The notes under the pieces are model-generated. The model searched no databases. It saw nothing but the letters and a program-made list of their open reading frames with translations, and was not told the origin of the DNA. A program made the position numbers and the translations under genes. Of a stretch of DNA of 64,000 bases, positions 11,824-21,927 are shown in pieces (position 1 is the first letter of the stretch; each line of letters begins with the position of its first letter). Origin of the DNA: Malacoplasma penetrans HF-2 (GTDB lineage: Bacteria; Bacillota_I; Bacilli_A; Mycoplasmatales; Mycoplasmoidaceae). The stretch is taken from positions 558,001 through 622,000 of the forward strand of contig NC_004432.1 of the NCBI RefSeq assembly GCF_000011225.1, given 5' to 3'.

Positions 11824-11886
11824 TTGAACACCAAAATCTACTTTTTATCAAGCTAACATAAAATTGCCATAACTATATAGTTTTGG
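11824..11886 (+). promoter_or_regulatory. Promoter plus palindrome, surface gene 2 (abnormal spacing)
   Basis: TAACAT (11854-11859) is followed after seven bases by CCATAACTATATAGTTTTGG (11867-11886), the most symmetric of the four palindromes (one mismatch in ten base pairs). The only -35-like TTGAAC (11824-11829) is 24 bases from the -10 box, against 17 in the other three genes. The hexamer at the correct position is CCAAAA. This promoter may be weak or off. Confidence 0.6.
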
Positions 11887-11952
11887 TATATTTGTTTAGT
11901 TTGAATTTATTGATACAAGAATTTCAATAAATCAAAAAAGGATGATAAAAAT

Positions 11953-13431
11953 ATGAAATTAAACAAAAAATTATTAATAGGAAGTGTTACAACTCTTGGA
12001 GCTATGGGTGTAGGTACAACAGTAGTAACATCTCTTGCAAAAGATGAATCAACTTCAGTTGTTCCATTATCTGATTCATTAGCTCAAAAAAACTTGAGTG
12101 AAGTAGGGGTTGTAAATGACGCAAACAACAACTCTCGAGACAAAGAAGTTAATGTTGTGGTTGCTCCTAAAGTTTCTGCTGAAACTAAAGAAGTTGCAGA
12201 AGTTAAAAATGATGCAACTGCTCCAGCTGATAATACAGTTATTGAATCAGGTGTTGTAACAGAACCTGTGACTAATAATAATGAATTGAATAAATTTTTA
12301 AAAGATAACTTTGAACAATCAGTCAAACCAACATTTAAAGGTTACTTTCAAAATGTAGAGATTTCTTATAAAGAAGGTTCTGCAAAATTCGATGATAGAA
12401 CTTTTCAAATTAAAGTTAAACCAGCTGATGGTCATGCTTGAGAAAATAAAACAAATAATGAAAAAGAAATATCTGTTTATTTACCAAACATGTCGTCATT
12501 AGCTGATATTAAAATAGGTTCTCAAAAAGTTATTACTTATAGTGGACCTAGAATGGATTTTACTAGTTCAAGTAATTTAAATAATTATTTGAAGAGTAAT
12601 TTCTCAGAAAAGAATTTAAAAAGTGTGACATTCACTAATGTTGATAAAATTGAGTATGTTGAAGGTTCTGCAAAATTAGCAGGATTTGGTTCAAGTTTAT
12701 TTAGTATTAGAATTACTCCAAAAATTGGAGCAGTTTGATACAACAAGAGTTATCAACCAAGAACAATTCCAGTTTTATTTGCTTCAGCAGTAGCTGTAAC
12801 TTCAGTTCAAAGTTTTGACAAATTCAATTATCAATTCTCAGCAGCAGATGTATGAAGTAAAGAAACATTTAATAGTAAATTAACTGAGTTATTTAAAAAT
12901 CAAAATAGTGTAAAATCAAATTTTTCAGGTGACTATTCAAATGTTAATTTAAAATATGTAGATGGTTCTGCTAACTATGAAAAAGGAGAATTTCAAGTAA
13001 CTGCTACACCTGGTGCAAACTTCTTATGAAGTGATTATACTAAAGGTCAAAAAACAATAACTGTTTCTGCTCCTAACATTCAAAGATTCAATACTCCTCT
13101 TCCTGTTAAAGTTGGTGGTAGTAGAACAAGTCTTATTGTAGGAACTCCTTGAATGTCTTTAAAAGGTAAAAATAAAGAATTTACAACTTATGAAGCACAT
13201 TTCACTCTTAGAGGAGAAGCTAGAGATTTTGGATGAACAACTATTTGAAGTTATTCTAATGACAATGGAAAAACTTGAATCTCAAAAGATCTTAATGGTT
13301 TAAAATCATTCCATATGTTGAGTAAAAATGTGAAAAGTAATACTTTATTAAAATTCCAAATTATGTTTAATACAAGATTTGCTACTAGCACTCCTTATGA
13401 AGGGTATGCAATGACTTTTAATGCAGTTTAG
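11953..13431 (+). CDS. Tandem surface protein family, member 2
   Basis: A 492-residue paralogue of member 1 with the same cysteine-free signal-type N-terminus (KKLLIGSVTTLGAMGVG) and a variable Val/Ala/Glu/Lys-rich linker to about residue 80. Three modules start near residues 112, 210 and 310, and the C-terminal Asp-box is SNDNGKTW (13255-13278). It ends in MTFNAV. TGA encodes the conserved Trp that closes each module. A ribosome site AAAAAGGA precedes the ATG by about 10 bases. It is probably exposed on the cell surface; the ligand is unknown. Confidence 0.75.
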
Positions 13432-13450
13432 TTTAAATTGCTATTAATGA

Positions 13451-13492
13451 AATTAAAAAATGACTGGTGTATAATCATTGGTCATTTTTTTT
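13451..13492 (+). terminator. Terminator of surface gene 2 (diverged)
   Basis: AAAAATGAC / GTCATTTTT outer stem with an imperfect inner part, plus a long T-run. It is a diverged version of the family terminator. 13493-13725 holds no supported gene. Confidence 0.65.
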
Positions 13493-13725
13493 AACTCCTA
13501 ATACTTAATAACATTTTCTTATTTGCTTTTTGTTAATTTTATTAAGAGATAGGATATTATTATTAAATTTATTTTTATTAGTTAAATAACTTAAAAGTTT
13601 TAATAACAGGTTTTGATTTTTTTAAAATTCATATTCTTTAGTTTTTAAGAAAGATTATTTAAAAATTTGGGGTTTATAATTGTATATCTTTTTTTAAAAA
13701 AATTACAAAGAAATGCTTTTAAAAG

Positions 13726-13781
13726 TTGAATTTCACTTTTTAATAAGCTAACATAAAAGTGCCACAACGATAGAGTTTTGG
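13726..13781 (+). promoter_or_regulatory. Promoter plus palindrome, surface gene 3
   Basis: TTGAAT (13726-13731), a 17-base spacer, TAACAT (13749-13754), seven bases, then CCACAACGATAGAGTTTTGG (13762-13781). The right half AGTTTTGG is invariant in all four copies; the left half varies. Confidence 0.7.
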
Positions 13782-13883
13782 TATGTTTGTTAGTATTGAT
13801 TTTTTAATATTAACAAATCAAATAGTATGAAAAATAAAAATAAATATTAAAAATATAAAATTGTAAAAAGGAACAAATATTAT

Positions 13884-15491
13884 ATGAAATTAAGCAAAAA
13901 ATTATTAATTGGAAGCATTACAACTCTTGGAGCTATTGGAGTTGGTGCAACAGTTGTAGCACCTTTAGCTAATGATGCAACTGTTGCAGCACCTTTAGCA
14001 GATTCAATTGCTCAAAAAAACTCAAGTGAAGTAGATGTTTTAAAAGATACTGCTGATAGTTCTAAAGAAGTTAATAACTCAGTTACTGAAGTTACTAAAC
14101 CTTCTGAAGATGTAAAAGCTGATACAGTAGTTACTGAAACTGCACCTTCTCAAGATGAAAAAGTTGATTCAGTAGTTACTGAAATTGTAACTCCTGAAGT
14201 TGAAGATGTAAAAGCTGATACAGTAGTTGATGAAGTATCTGTAACTGAACTAATAAAAGATGCTACTGCTCCAAAAGATGGAACAGAAATTGAATCATAT
14301 GTTCTAACAGATCCTGTTACTAACAATGAAGAATTAAATAAATTTTTAAAAGACAACTTTGATAATTTGGTTAAACCAACATTTAAAGGTTATTTTGAAA
14401 ATGTAGAGGTTTCTTATAAAGATAATTCTGCAGATTTTAATAAAAAAACATTTAAAATTAACATTAAACCAATTTCTGGTCATGGATGAGAAGATGGATC
14501 TGGCAATAAAGAAAAAGAAATGTCAGTTTATTTATCTAACATGTCATGATCAGCAAAGATTGAAATAGATTCTAATAAATCTGTTGCTTATGAAGTTTCT
14601 AAAATGGGATTCACTAGTGCAAACCACTTAAATACTTATTTAAGAAGTAATTTCTCATCTTCTAATTTAAAAAATATAAAATTTACTAATGTTGATCAAA
14701 TTCAATATGTTGAAGGATCAGCAAAATTAGCTGCTTCAGGTTCAAGTCAATTTACTATTAAAGTTACACCAAAAGCAGGAGCTATTTGAAACAAAAATGA
14801 GGGTTACCAATCAAAAACAATTAATGTTTTATTTGCTTCAGCAGTACCTGTAACTTCAGTTTCAAGTTCTGATAAATTTAACTATAGATTATCAATTGCA
14901 GATGTTTGAAACAATGATTCTTTTGGTAGCAAATTAACTGAATTATTTAGAAAACCAAATAATGTAAAATCAAACTTAATAGGTGATTATTCAAATGTTA
15001 ATTTAAAATTTGTATCTGGTTCAGCCAACTATGAAAAAGGTGAATTTAAACTAGCTGCAACTCCTATTAATGGTTTCCAGTGAAGTGATTTTACTAGTGG
15101 TGATAAAATAATAACTGTTAATGCTAATAATATTCAAAGATTTAATACAGCTCTTCCTGTTAAAGTTGGAAACAGTTTCTCAAGTCTTGTAAAATTAACT
15201 CCAGCACCTTCAATAGTTGTAACTGGTAAAACTAAAGATCATACAGCTTATGAAGCAAAATTCACTATTAATACTTATGCTGCTGAATTTGGATGATATT
15301 CAGTTTGAAGGTATTCAAAAGATGGTGGAAAAACTTGAAGTGCAACTACTAATATTGGAAAAACAAAAACATTCAATCTGTCATCATGAAAAGTACCTAA
15401 GGGTTCTTTAGTGAAGTTCCAAATTATGGGGAAAACATATTATACTGGTCCTGCAGTTGAAGCATATGCAATGACTTTTAATGCTGTTTAA
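13884..15491 (+). CDS. Tandem surface protein family, member 3
   Basis: A 535-residue paralogue with the signal-type N-terminus GSITTLGAIGVGATVVAPLA. A duplicated short stretch rich in Val, Ala, Thr and Asp follows, in which VKADTVV and similar units recur (about residues 70-120), making the linker longer than in members 2 and 4. Then come the three modules (near residues 150, 248 and 350) and the Asp-box SKDGGKTW (15315-15338). It ends in MTFNAV. No cysteine is present. The repeat-rich linker is the most variable part between members. Confidence 0.75.
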
Positions 15492-15516
15492 TTAAAATTA
15501 AATTTTAAAGAAAATC

Positions 15517-15555
15517 AAAAAAATGACTTGTGGTTTCACAGGTCATTTTTTATTT
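15517..15555 (+). terminator. Terminator of surface gene 3
   Basis: AAAAATGACTTGT / ACAGGTCATTTTT with a short loop and a T-run, homologous to the hairpin after member 1. 15556-15719 holds only AT-rich spacer. Confidence 0.75.
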
Positions 15556-15719
15556 TATTGAAGACAACCAGATTAATTATATTTATCTATTAATGTTTTA
15601 TGAATTATTAAATATTTTTTAGCAATTTTTTAATATATTTTAAATTTATTTTTCAATTAATTAATTTGTTATTTTACATACATTTTTTTAAAAATGTTTA
15701 AAAAATAGGCTTTAAAAAG

Positions 15720-15775
15720 TTGAAATGGTTTTTCTAATAAGGTAATATAAATAATGCCACAACATAAAGTTTTGG
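15720..15775 (+). promoter_or_regulatory. Promoter plus palindrome, surface gene 4
   Basis: TTGAAA (15720-15725), a 17-base spacer, TAATAT (15743-15748), then CCACAACATAAAGTTTTGG (15757-15775). This palindrome is one base shorter than in the other three copies, and its gap from the -10 box is one base longer. Confidence 0.65.
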
Positions 15776-15849
15776 CTTTTTTATTGGTATATATTTCTAA
15801 TACCAATAATAATCAAAAATATAAATTGTTAAAAAGGAACAAATATTAT

Positions 15850-17310
15850 ATGAAAATAAGTAAAAAATTATTAATTGGAAGCATTACAACTCTTGGAGCT
15901 ATTGGAGTTGGTGCAACGGTTGTAGCACCTCTAGCTAATACTGCAACTGTTGCAGCACCTTTAGCAGATTCATTCACTCACCAAAATTTAAGTGAAGTAG
16001 AAGTACTAAACAATGTTACTAATAATTCAGAAGAAACTAATTCAGTAGTTAATGAAGTTACTTCTGTTGAAGAAAAAACTGAAGAAGTTAAAAATGTTGC
16101 TACTGCTCCAGAAGGAACAGTAACATCAAATCTTCAAGTTCCAGCAGGTAATCAATATGATTTAAATTGATTCTTAAATGAATATTTTGAAACAAAAGTT
16201 AAATCTTCATTAAGTGGTGATTTTAAAAATGTAGATATTTTTTACAAAGTAAACTCAGCTAATTTTGAAAATAAAACTTTTCAAATTAAAGTTACTCCAT
16301 CATCAGGATATCAATGAAATGATAGTACTAATAGTGAAAAAGAAATAACTGTTTCTTTAACTAACATTATTCCATTAGCAGAAATGAAAATAGAATCTGC
16401 AAGAGTTATTAATTATAATGTACCTAGAGCACACTTTACTAGCACTGAACATTTAAACAATTATTTAAAAGGAACTTTTTCATCTAAAAATTTACAATAT
16501 GTAACTTTTAATAATGTTGAAAAAGTGGAATATGTTGATGGTTCTGCAAAAATGTCAGAATGAGGTTGAACATTATTCACTATTAAAATAACTCCAAAAT
16601 CAGGAACTGCATGATACAATGGCAGCACTCAACCAAGAACAATTTCTGTAAGTTTTGATTCAGCTGTTCCAGTGGCTTCTGTTTCAAGTACTGATAATTT
16701 TAGTTATGAATTATCTACATCAGATGTATCAAATGATAGTACATTCAACACTAAATTAGAAAGTTTATTTAAAGATCAAAATAATGTGAAAAAATATCTT
16801 TCTGGAAATTATTCAAATGTTAACTTAACATATGTAAAAAATTCAGCTAACTTTGCAACTAAACAATTTCAAGTAACTGCAACCCCTAGTGGAAATTACT
16901 TATGAAGTGATTACACTAAAACTGTAAAAACTATAACTATTAAAGCAACTAATTTTTTACAACTTAATACTCCACTTCCAGTTAAAGTTGAAAACAGTTT
17001 CTCAAGTTATGTAAAATTAACTCCAGCACCTACAATGGTTGCAACTGCTAAAACTATAAATTACACAACTTACCAAGCAAACTTTACTATTAGTCCTTAT
17101 GCTTATGAATATGGATGATATAATGTTTGAAGTTATTCTACTGATGGTGGTAAGACTTGAACTTCAAATAACAATGGTATGTCAAAAACTTTCAATGTAT
17201 CAAATACAAAAGCACCTAAAGGTTCTTTATTAAAGTTCCAAATTATGGTTAGATCATATTACAATACCCCAGCAGAAGAAGGGTATGCAATGACTTTTAC
17301 TGCAATTTAA
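15850..17310 (+). CDS. Tandem surface protein family, member 4
   Basis: A 486-residue paralogue. The N-terminus is nearly identical to member 3 (KKLLIGSITTLGAIGVG). The linker is short and Glu/Val/Asn-rich, then come three modules and the Asp-box STDGGKTW (17137-17160). It ends MTFTAI. An ATG-like frame extends upstream to 15754, but that part overlaps the promoter palindrome; the ATG at 15850 follows AAAAAGGAAC and aligns with the paralogues, so it is the start. The high identity of the first 30 codons and of the upstream bases with member 3 points to recent duplication or gene conversion. Confidence 0.75.
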
Positions 17311-17337
17311 TTTAAATTGTATTTAATAAAAATTAAG

Positions 17338-17370
17338 AAATGACTTGTTATGACACAAGTCATTTTTTAT
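17338..17370 (+). terminator. Terminator of surface gene 4
   Basis: AATGACTTGT / ACAAGTCATT hairpin with a six-base loop and a T-run, matching members 1 and 3. Confidence 0.8.
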
Positions 17371-17506
17371 TGTCTGACTTTAAAAAAGATATTATTAATA
17401 ACATATCTATATATTTGATATTTACTTTAAAATCAAACTCCATATATAATTAAATTAGTAGGAGTTAATAAAAATAATTTTTAAAAAAATTATTTTTAGT
17501 ATTTGT

Positions 17507-17845
17507 ATGTTTAAAAAAGATTTTTGAGAAAAATATAGCATTAATAGTTCAGAAACCAAATCTTGTTCAATTTGTAATTCAATTTGTTCTAACTATTTAT
17601 CAATCCAATCAGCTAATGATGGATTAATTGTTTTATGTAAAAGTTGTGGAATAGATTCAGATAGTACAACTAAAGAAACTTATATTAAATCTCTAAATGA
17701 ATTACATTTAGAAAAAGATCTTTTATTAGATAAAATATTAGTTTATGAAAAATACATTAATTCTAATGGTGAAAGAAAATCTGATTTTGATAAATTTAAA
17801 GAACAATGAGAATTAAGAAAAGACATTAGAAATATAGATGGTTAA
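17507..17845 (+). CDS. Small zinc-ribbon-like protein
   Basis: A 112-residue protein, seen only when TGA (17525 and 17807) is read as Trp. Two cysteine pairs, CSIC (near residue 20) and CKSC (near residue 44), with a further Cys just after the first pair, suggest a treble-clef or zinc-ribbon fold in the first half. The second half is charged and helical. There is no membrane segment. I do not recognise the family. It lies alone between the surface-protein array and the nuclease gene and has its own terminator at 17876. Confidence 0.65.
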
Positions 17846-17875
17846 TATATAAAACTATTACAATTCATTAATCTT

Positions 17876-17909
17876 AAAAGATAGTATAATATCTATACTA
17901 TCTTTTTTC
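17876..17909 (+). terminator. Rho-independent terminator
   Basis: AAAAGATAGTATA / TATACTATCTTTT perfect stem with a T-run. Confidence 0.85.
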
Positions 17910-17938
17910 TTTATATTAATATTTAGGTTTATTTAACT

Positions 17939-19297
17939 ATGGCAAAACACAGAAGAAAAAACTATTCTAAACAAAGAAGAAAAAGTCACTCAAGAAAAAG
18001 TAATAAATACATATATGCATTATCAGTTAGCTTAGTAGCACTTGCAGTAGTTGGATATGGTGTTTATTATATAATTCAAAACAAAGAACAAATATTTTCT
18101 GGAAGCAGTAATTCTAATAATAATCAAAATCAAAGTTTAACAGGATATGGATATGTAAGAAGTCCATATGGTGCTAAATTTAAAATTGTAGATAGCAATA
18201 AAAGTTTTGTTATGGCTTCTTCTCACTTTGACTCTCCTGGTGCTTCAACTTCTGCTAATAGCTTAAATGAAGTTGAAACTAAAAGTTCAATATCTAACCA
18301 AGGTAGTCAAGAAGTTAAAGAAGCATCTAATACAGTTAGTGTTTTAGATGAATTTAAAACATATTTTAGTTCTGAAAATATTATCTTTTTTGCCGATACT
18401 AATATAAGAAAAGGGAATCAAGATAAAGCATTTAGTACTTTATCTAATAGTAGTTATTCAATGTTATTTAAAGACAATGATACCTATTCTACTTCTTTAT
18501 CTTCTACTGTTAATACTTTTGCTAACTCATATGATAAATTGATATATTCATTTAATAGTAATGATTTATCAATTTCTAATGGAACATATGATGATATTAA
18601 AAGTGTTATTAAACCAAATTATGAATCTAAAACAGGATTTGCTATCAATACTTATTTAACATTACCAAGTACTAACTTTACAGATGGACAAGGATGAGTA
18701 GATTATTCAGATAAGTATTATAGTAGTAACTCAGATGCAGTTTATAACTATGTTAAATATTTAATCTCTGATCATATTCCTGTAGGAACTGATATTAGCT
18801 ATAAAAATAATAGTAGTTCTGATTCAACTATTAGAGTTGGTGGATGAAACACTTTAAACTTCAATTTATACAATAAAGAGATACCTTCAGATTTTGATGT
18901 TTCAAACCCAACTAGTACTAACACTGAAACTAAAAGAATAGTTCATGAAATCAATGTTGCTAAAATCATTAGTAAAGCAAAATATGATTTAATTGGTTTA
19001 ATAGAAATTAATAAAAACACAACTCAAGAAAGTGTGAACTACTTTCTAAACTATTTAAATAGTGTAGACACAAATAACAATTCATACAAAGCACTACTAT
19101 CTGAAAATACTCCAGCTATCAAACAAGATAGTGGTCAAATAGAACAAGTAATATATTTATATAATTCTAAAAAGATTGAGTTAGATAATTCTATTAGTCC
19201 AAAATTCTATAACTCATATTCAGCTAGTACTTTAAATGCTTTTGACATTTTTATTAATTCATTAAATATTAATTATTTAAATAATAAAGAAATATAG
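17939..19297 (+). CDS. MnuA-like membrane nuclease, circularly permuted EEP fold
   Basis: A 452-residue protein. A very basic N-terminus (about 23 residues) and one membrane anchor (about 25-47) precede an ectodomain. Motifs of the endonuclease/exonuclease/phosphatase (EEP) superfamily are present, but the C-terminal half of the fold comes first: SPYGAKF and SSHFDSPGA (about 75-102), FADTN (151-155, equivalent to GDxN), SDH (277-279). The normally N-terminal half follows: RVGGWNTLN (299-307, catalytic Asn), LIGLIEIN (351-358, metal-binding Glu) and a YLYNSKKIEL strand (406-415). Mycoplasma MnuA-type nucleases degrade host DNA to supply nucleotides. All key residues appear to be kept, so an active enzyme is plausible. 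Confidence 0.8.
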
Positions 19298-19303
19298 AAA
19301 AGA

Positions 19304-19335
19304 AAAAATCCATTCAACTAAGAATGGATTTTTTA
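19304..19335. terminator. Bidirectional terminator
   Basis: AAAAAATCCATTC / GAATGGATTTTTT with a six-base loop. It has A- and T-runs on the two sides, so it can serve both the nuclease gene (plus) and the convergent gene at 19350 (minus). Confidence 0.85.
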
Positions 19336-19349
19336 AATTTATATATAGA

Positions 19350-19676
19350 TTAGTTTTTAATCTTTTCTGGATTATCTTCTACTTTGTTTTCTTCTTTTTT
19401 ATTTTCATCTTTTTGCATACTAGTTTTAGCTATGCTTTTGAAAAGATCTTCAAAATTTAAGTTATCTAAATTGATATTTTCCATTAATGATTTCATTTGG
19501 TCATTAAGTTTGTCAAATTGAATAGAACTATTAGAGAAATTTTCTAATATGTAAGTGATGAAATCATCTACACTACTTAAATTCATTTTTTCATAAATAT
19601 CTTTAGATTGTTCGTAGATCTTTTTAATTTTGTCAAAAGTAGCCAAACTAATTTCTATTTTAATTTTTTCACTCAT
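19350..19676 (-). CDS. Hypothetical helical protein
   Basis: A 108-residue, probably all-helical soluble protein ending in a Lys/Glu-rich tail. The start is supported by AAAGAGG eight bases upstream on the minus strand. It lies upstream of and convergent with the nuclease gene and follows ppa (minus) after 68 bases, so it may share the ppa transcript. No family is recognised. Confidence 0.65.
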   Translation of the reverse strand: MSEKIKIEISLATFDKIKKIYEQSKDIYEKMNLSSVDDFITYILENFSNSSIQFDKLNDQMKSLMENINLDNLNFEDLFKSIAKTSMQKDENKKEENKVEDNPEKIKN

Positions 19677-19743
19677 TGTATAAACCTCTTTAAATTATGC
19701 TTGGTTGTATTTATTATATAATACTAATTTTTATATATTATAA

Positions 19744-20289
19744 CTATGCTTTATATTTTTCTGGGTGTTCTTTTTTCATTTTGTTAACGAATTCATCTTT
19801 ATCCATTTTTCCATATTTTTTCATTAACTCAACACACTCATTGTATTCTTTAGTAGCTCATGCACTATCTTTAAAACCTTTGATAACTACTTTTTTATTT
19901 TGTAGCAATTTGTAAGTTTCAAAGAAGTTTTGGATTTCTTTAAGTGTATGTTCACCTAAATCACTTAAGTTATTAATATGTTTGTATCTTGGATCACAAT
20001 CAATTACAGAGATTAGTTTAGTATCTGTTTCTCCATCATCTATCATTTCCATTGCACCAATAATTTTAGCTGGAACAATAATTCCTGGTAAGAATGATTG
20101 ATCTGCAATTACTAAAGCATCTAATTCATCACCATCTCAATCTAATGCTTCTTTAATAAAACCATAATTGTGTGGGTAAACTTCTGTACCAAATAAAATT
20201 CTATCTACACTAATTTGGTTTGTTTTTCTATCATATTCATATTTAACATTTGATTTTTTTGGGATTTCAATAGTTACATTTAATTTCAT
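19744..20289 (-). CDS. ppa: Inorganic pyrophosphatase
   Basis: A 181-residue family I soluble pyrophosphatase, a usual length for the bacterial enzyme. It hydrolyses pyrophosphate to phosphate in the cytoplasm and so drives biosynthetic reactions. Recognisable segments: [14 protein letters not shown] at the N-terminus, [14 protein letters not shown], the metal-binding [11 protein letters not shown] (residues about 50-60, family GDGDPLDVLV) and DPRYKHI. One TGA (19857-19855) encodes Trp near the C-terminus and splits the gene under the standard code. The ATG at 20289 is preceded by an AGGTGAATTA region. Confidence 0.93.
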
Positions 20290-20451
20290 TTAATTCACCT
20301 ATATAAATAATTATTTCAATGTATTTATAATTTTACATTTATTTGTTATCTTATCTTTATAAAATTACTTATTTTATAAATTGGTTTTCAACTTAAAAGA
20401 TATAATTTAACCAATTGAGATAAATTAAATAATTTATCTAGGGTAAAGAAG

Positions 20452-21363
20452 ATGATGTTTGATGCTAATAAATCTTTAATTGCAAATCTTGCTGCTAGTA
20501 ATCAGTTAACTACTCATGAAGCATTAGCTAATACATCAACTTTTGAAATCTTAAAAACTTGATGAGATACAAGCATTGCTTTAAGTACTTTTGCTTCATC
20601 AACTTTACTAGCTTTATTTACTTCTTTTACTATTTTCTTTTTAAGAAACCACTATAAAACATTAAATGAAAGAAACCCATTTGTAAGACCTTTGATTTCT
20701 TCTCTTTGTGTGATTGCTGCACTATGTGCTGGATGAATTATCCAAATGATGTCTAGAAATAGTCCATCATCAATTACCTATTTCTCAATTTCAATTAGTC
20801 CTGTAATTGGTAGATGAGCATTTGAAGGAATGATCCATGGATTTAATTTAGTTTCTAAAGGTTTGATTTATGTTATAGGTTTTCACTTCTTAGGTTTAAT
20901 GACTGGTTTTCTAATTGCTAATTTAATAATCTATTTTATTGGTGATAAAAACCCAGCTAAAGATTATAGTTTGCAATCTACTTTTGGGACTAAACCATTA
21001 AGTACTAAAATGCATTTTGTTAAGAATTCTAGTGTTTGATTAATAGTTGGAGCAACTGTTCCTTTTTGTGGTTATTTTGTCTATATTAGTTCTAGTAGTG
21101 GTAACCAACCTTTTTCTCCTTTAATGTCTGTATTTTGTGCTTTAGCTATTATGTTTATTATGATGGTATTAACTCATAGAATTGGATACTATGATGGGAA
21201 CATGTTGTATTCAGTTTGTATTCAATTATCTAATATCTTTATTTTAAAAAATAAAGATAGAAAACAAATTTATAAAAACATTCCTATATCTATTACTTTT
21301 GCACTTGGATGACCATTTATATGAGGAATCATTTATGGTGTTCTTTATAATAACAATATTTAA
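20452..21363 (+). CDS. Multi-pass membrane protein, function unknown
   Basis: A 303-residue protein with about six to seven membrane segments. Between the third/fourth and the next segment is a hydrophilic loop containing GDKNPAKD. TGA encodes Trp at several places (for example 20560, 20563 and 20731). I tested for prolipoprotein diacylglyceryl transferase and found no such signature. A single NPA triplet is not enough to call an aquaporin. Two adjacent ATG codons (20452 and 20455) are possible starts. It is divergent from ppa and lies before the ribosomal protein operon. Confidence 0.65.
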
Positions 21364-21489
21364 TTAGCTTAATTTATTAGTTTTACAAGCTTATTATTGT
21401 TTTATTAAGGACATTATTTTTTGAAAACTTATTTAATAAATATAAATATAGATATGTTATCATTATATATGCTGTGTATTTAGTATTAC

Positions 21490-21600
21490 CCAGCTCAACC
21501 ATTCTTGTAGGTTTTTTCAATTAATTAATAAGATTGATATTTAAACTCCTGGTCATTATTAAATGATTGCAGTTGAGTACCAAACAGGATGAGTCTAGTT
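21490..21600 (+). ncRNA. Structured 5' leader of the rplU operon (L21-leader-like)
   Basis: A stretch less AT-rich than its surroundings, ahead of rplU. CTCAAC (21494-21499) can pair with GTTGAG (21572-21577); inside is a small hairpin TCATT-ATTA-AATGA (21553-21566) and AACC/GGTT near 21498-21513. CCTG (21548-21551) can pair with CAGG (21585-21588), with AAACT/AGTTT continuing the helix, which crosses the first helix. The position fits the L21 leader motif of low-GC Gram-positive relatives, used for feedback by a ribosomal protein, but sequence identity to that family was not tested. Confidence 0.5.
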
Positions 21601-21620
21601 TATATTTATGGAGGTAAAAA

Positions 21621-21923
21621 ATGTTTGCTATTTTTGAAGTAGGAAGTAAGCAATACAAAGTCCAAAAGGGTGATGTTATCTATGTTGAAAAACAAGATAA
21701 AAAAGTAGGTGAAAGCATCTCTTTTGATAAAGTACTAATGGTAGATGCTACTATAGGAAAGCCTTATATTAAAAATGCTACAGTTTCTTGTAAAGTTGAA
21801 AAACAAGGAAAACAAAAAAAGATTTTTATTATAAAGCATAAAAGATATACACGTTCTTTAAAAAGACAAGGTCATAGACAACCTTACACAAAATTAGTTG
21901 TTACAGGAATTAATGTAAAGTAA
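21621..21923 (+). CDS. rplU: 50S ribosomal protein L21
   Basis: A 100-residue L21 of the large subunit. [17 protein letters not shown] at the N-terminus and [19 protein letters not shown] at the C-terminus are family hallmarks. An excellent ribosome site, GGAGG, lies seven bases before the ATG. It is the first gene of the conserved rplU-prp-rpmA operon and sits behind a structured leader. Confidence 0.97.
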
Positions 21924-21927
21924 TTCA

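Noticed and set aside
20452-21363. Prolipoprotein diacylglyceryl transferase (Lgt) or aquaporin
   Set aside because: The Lgt signature is missing, and one NPA triplet without a second one does not support an aquaporin.
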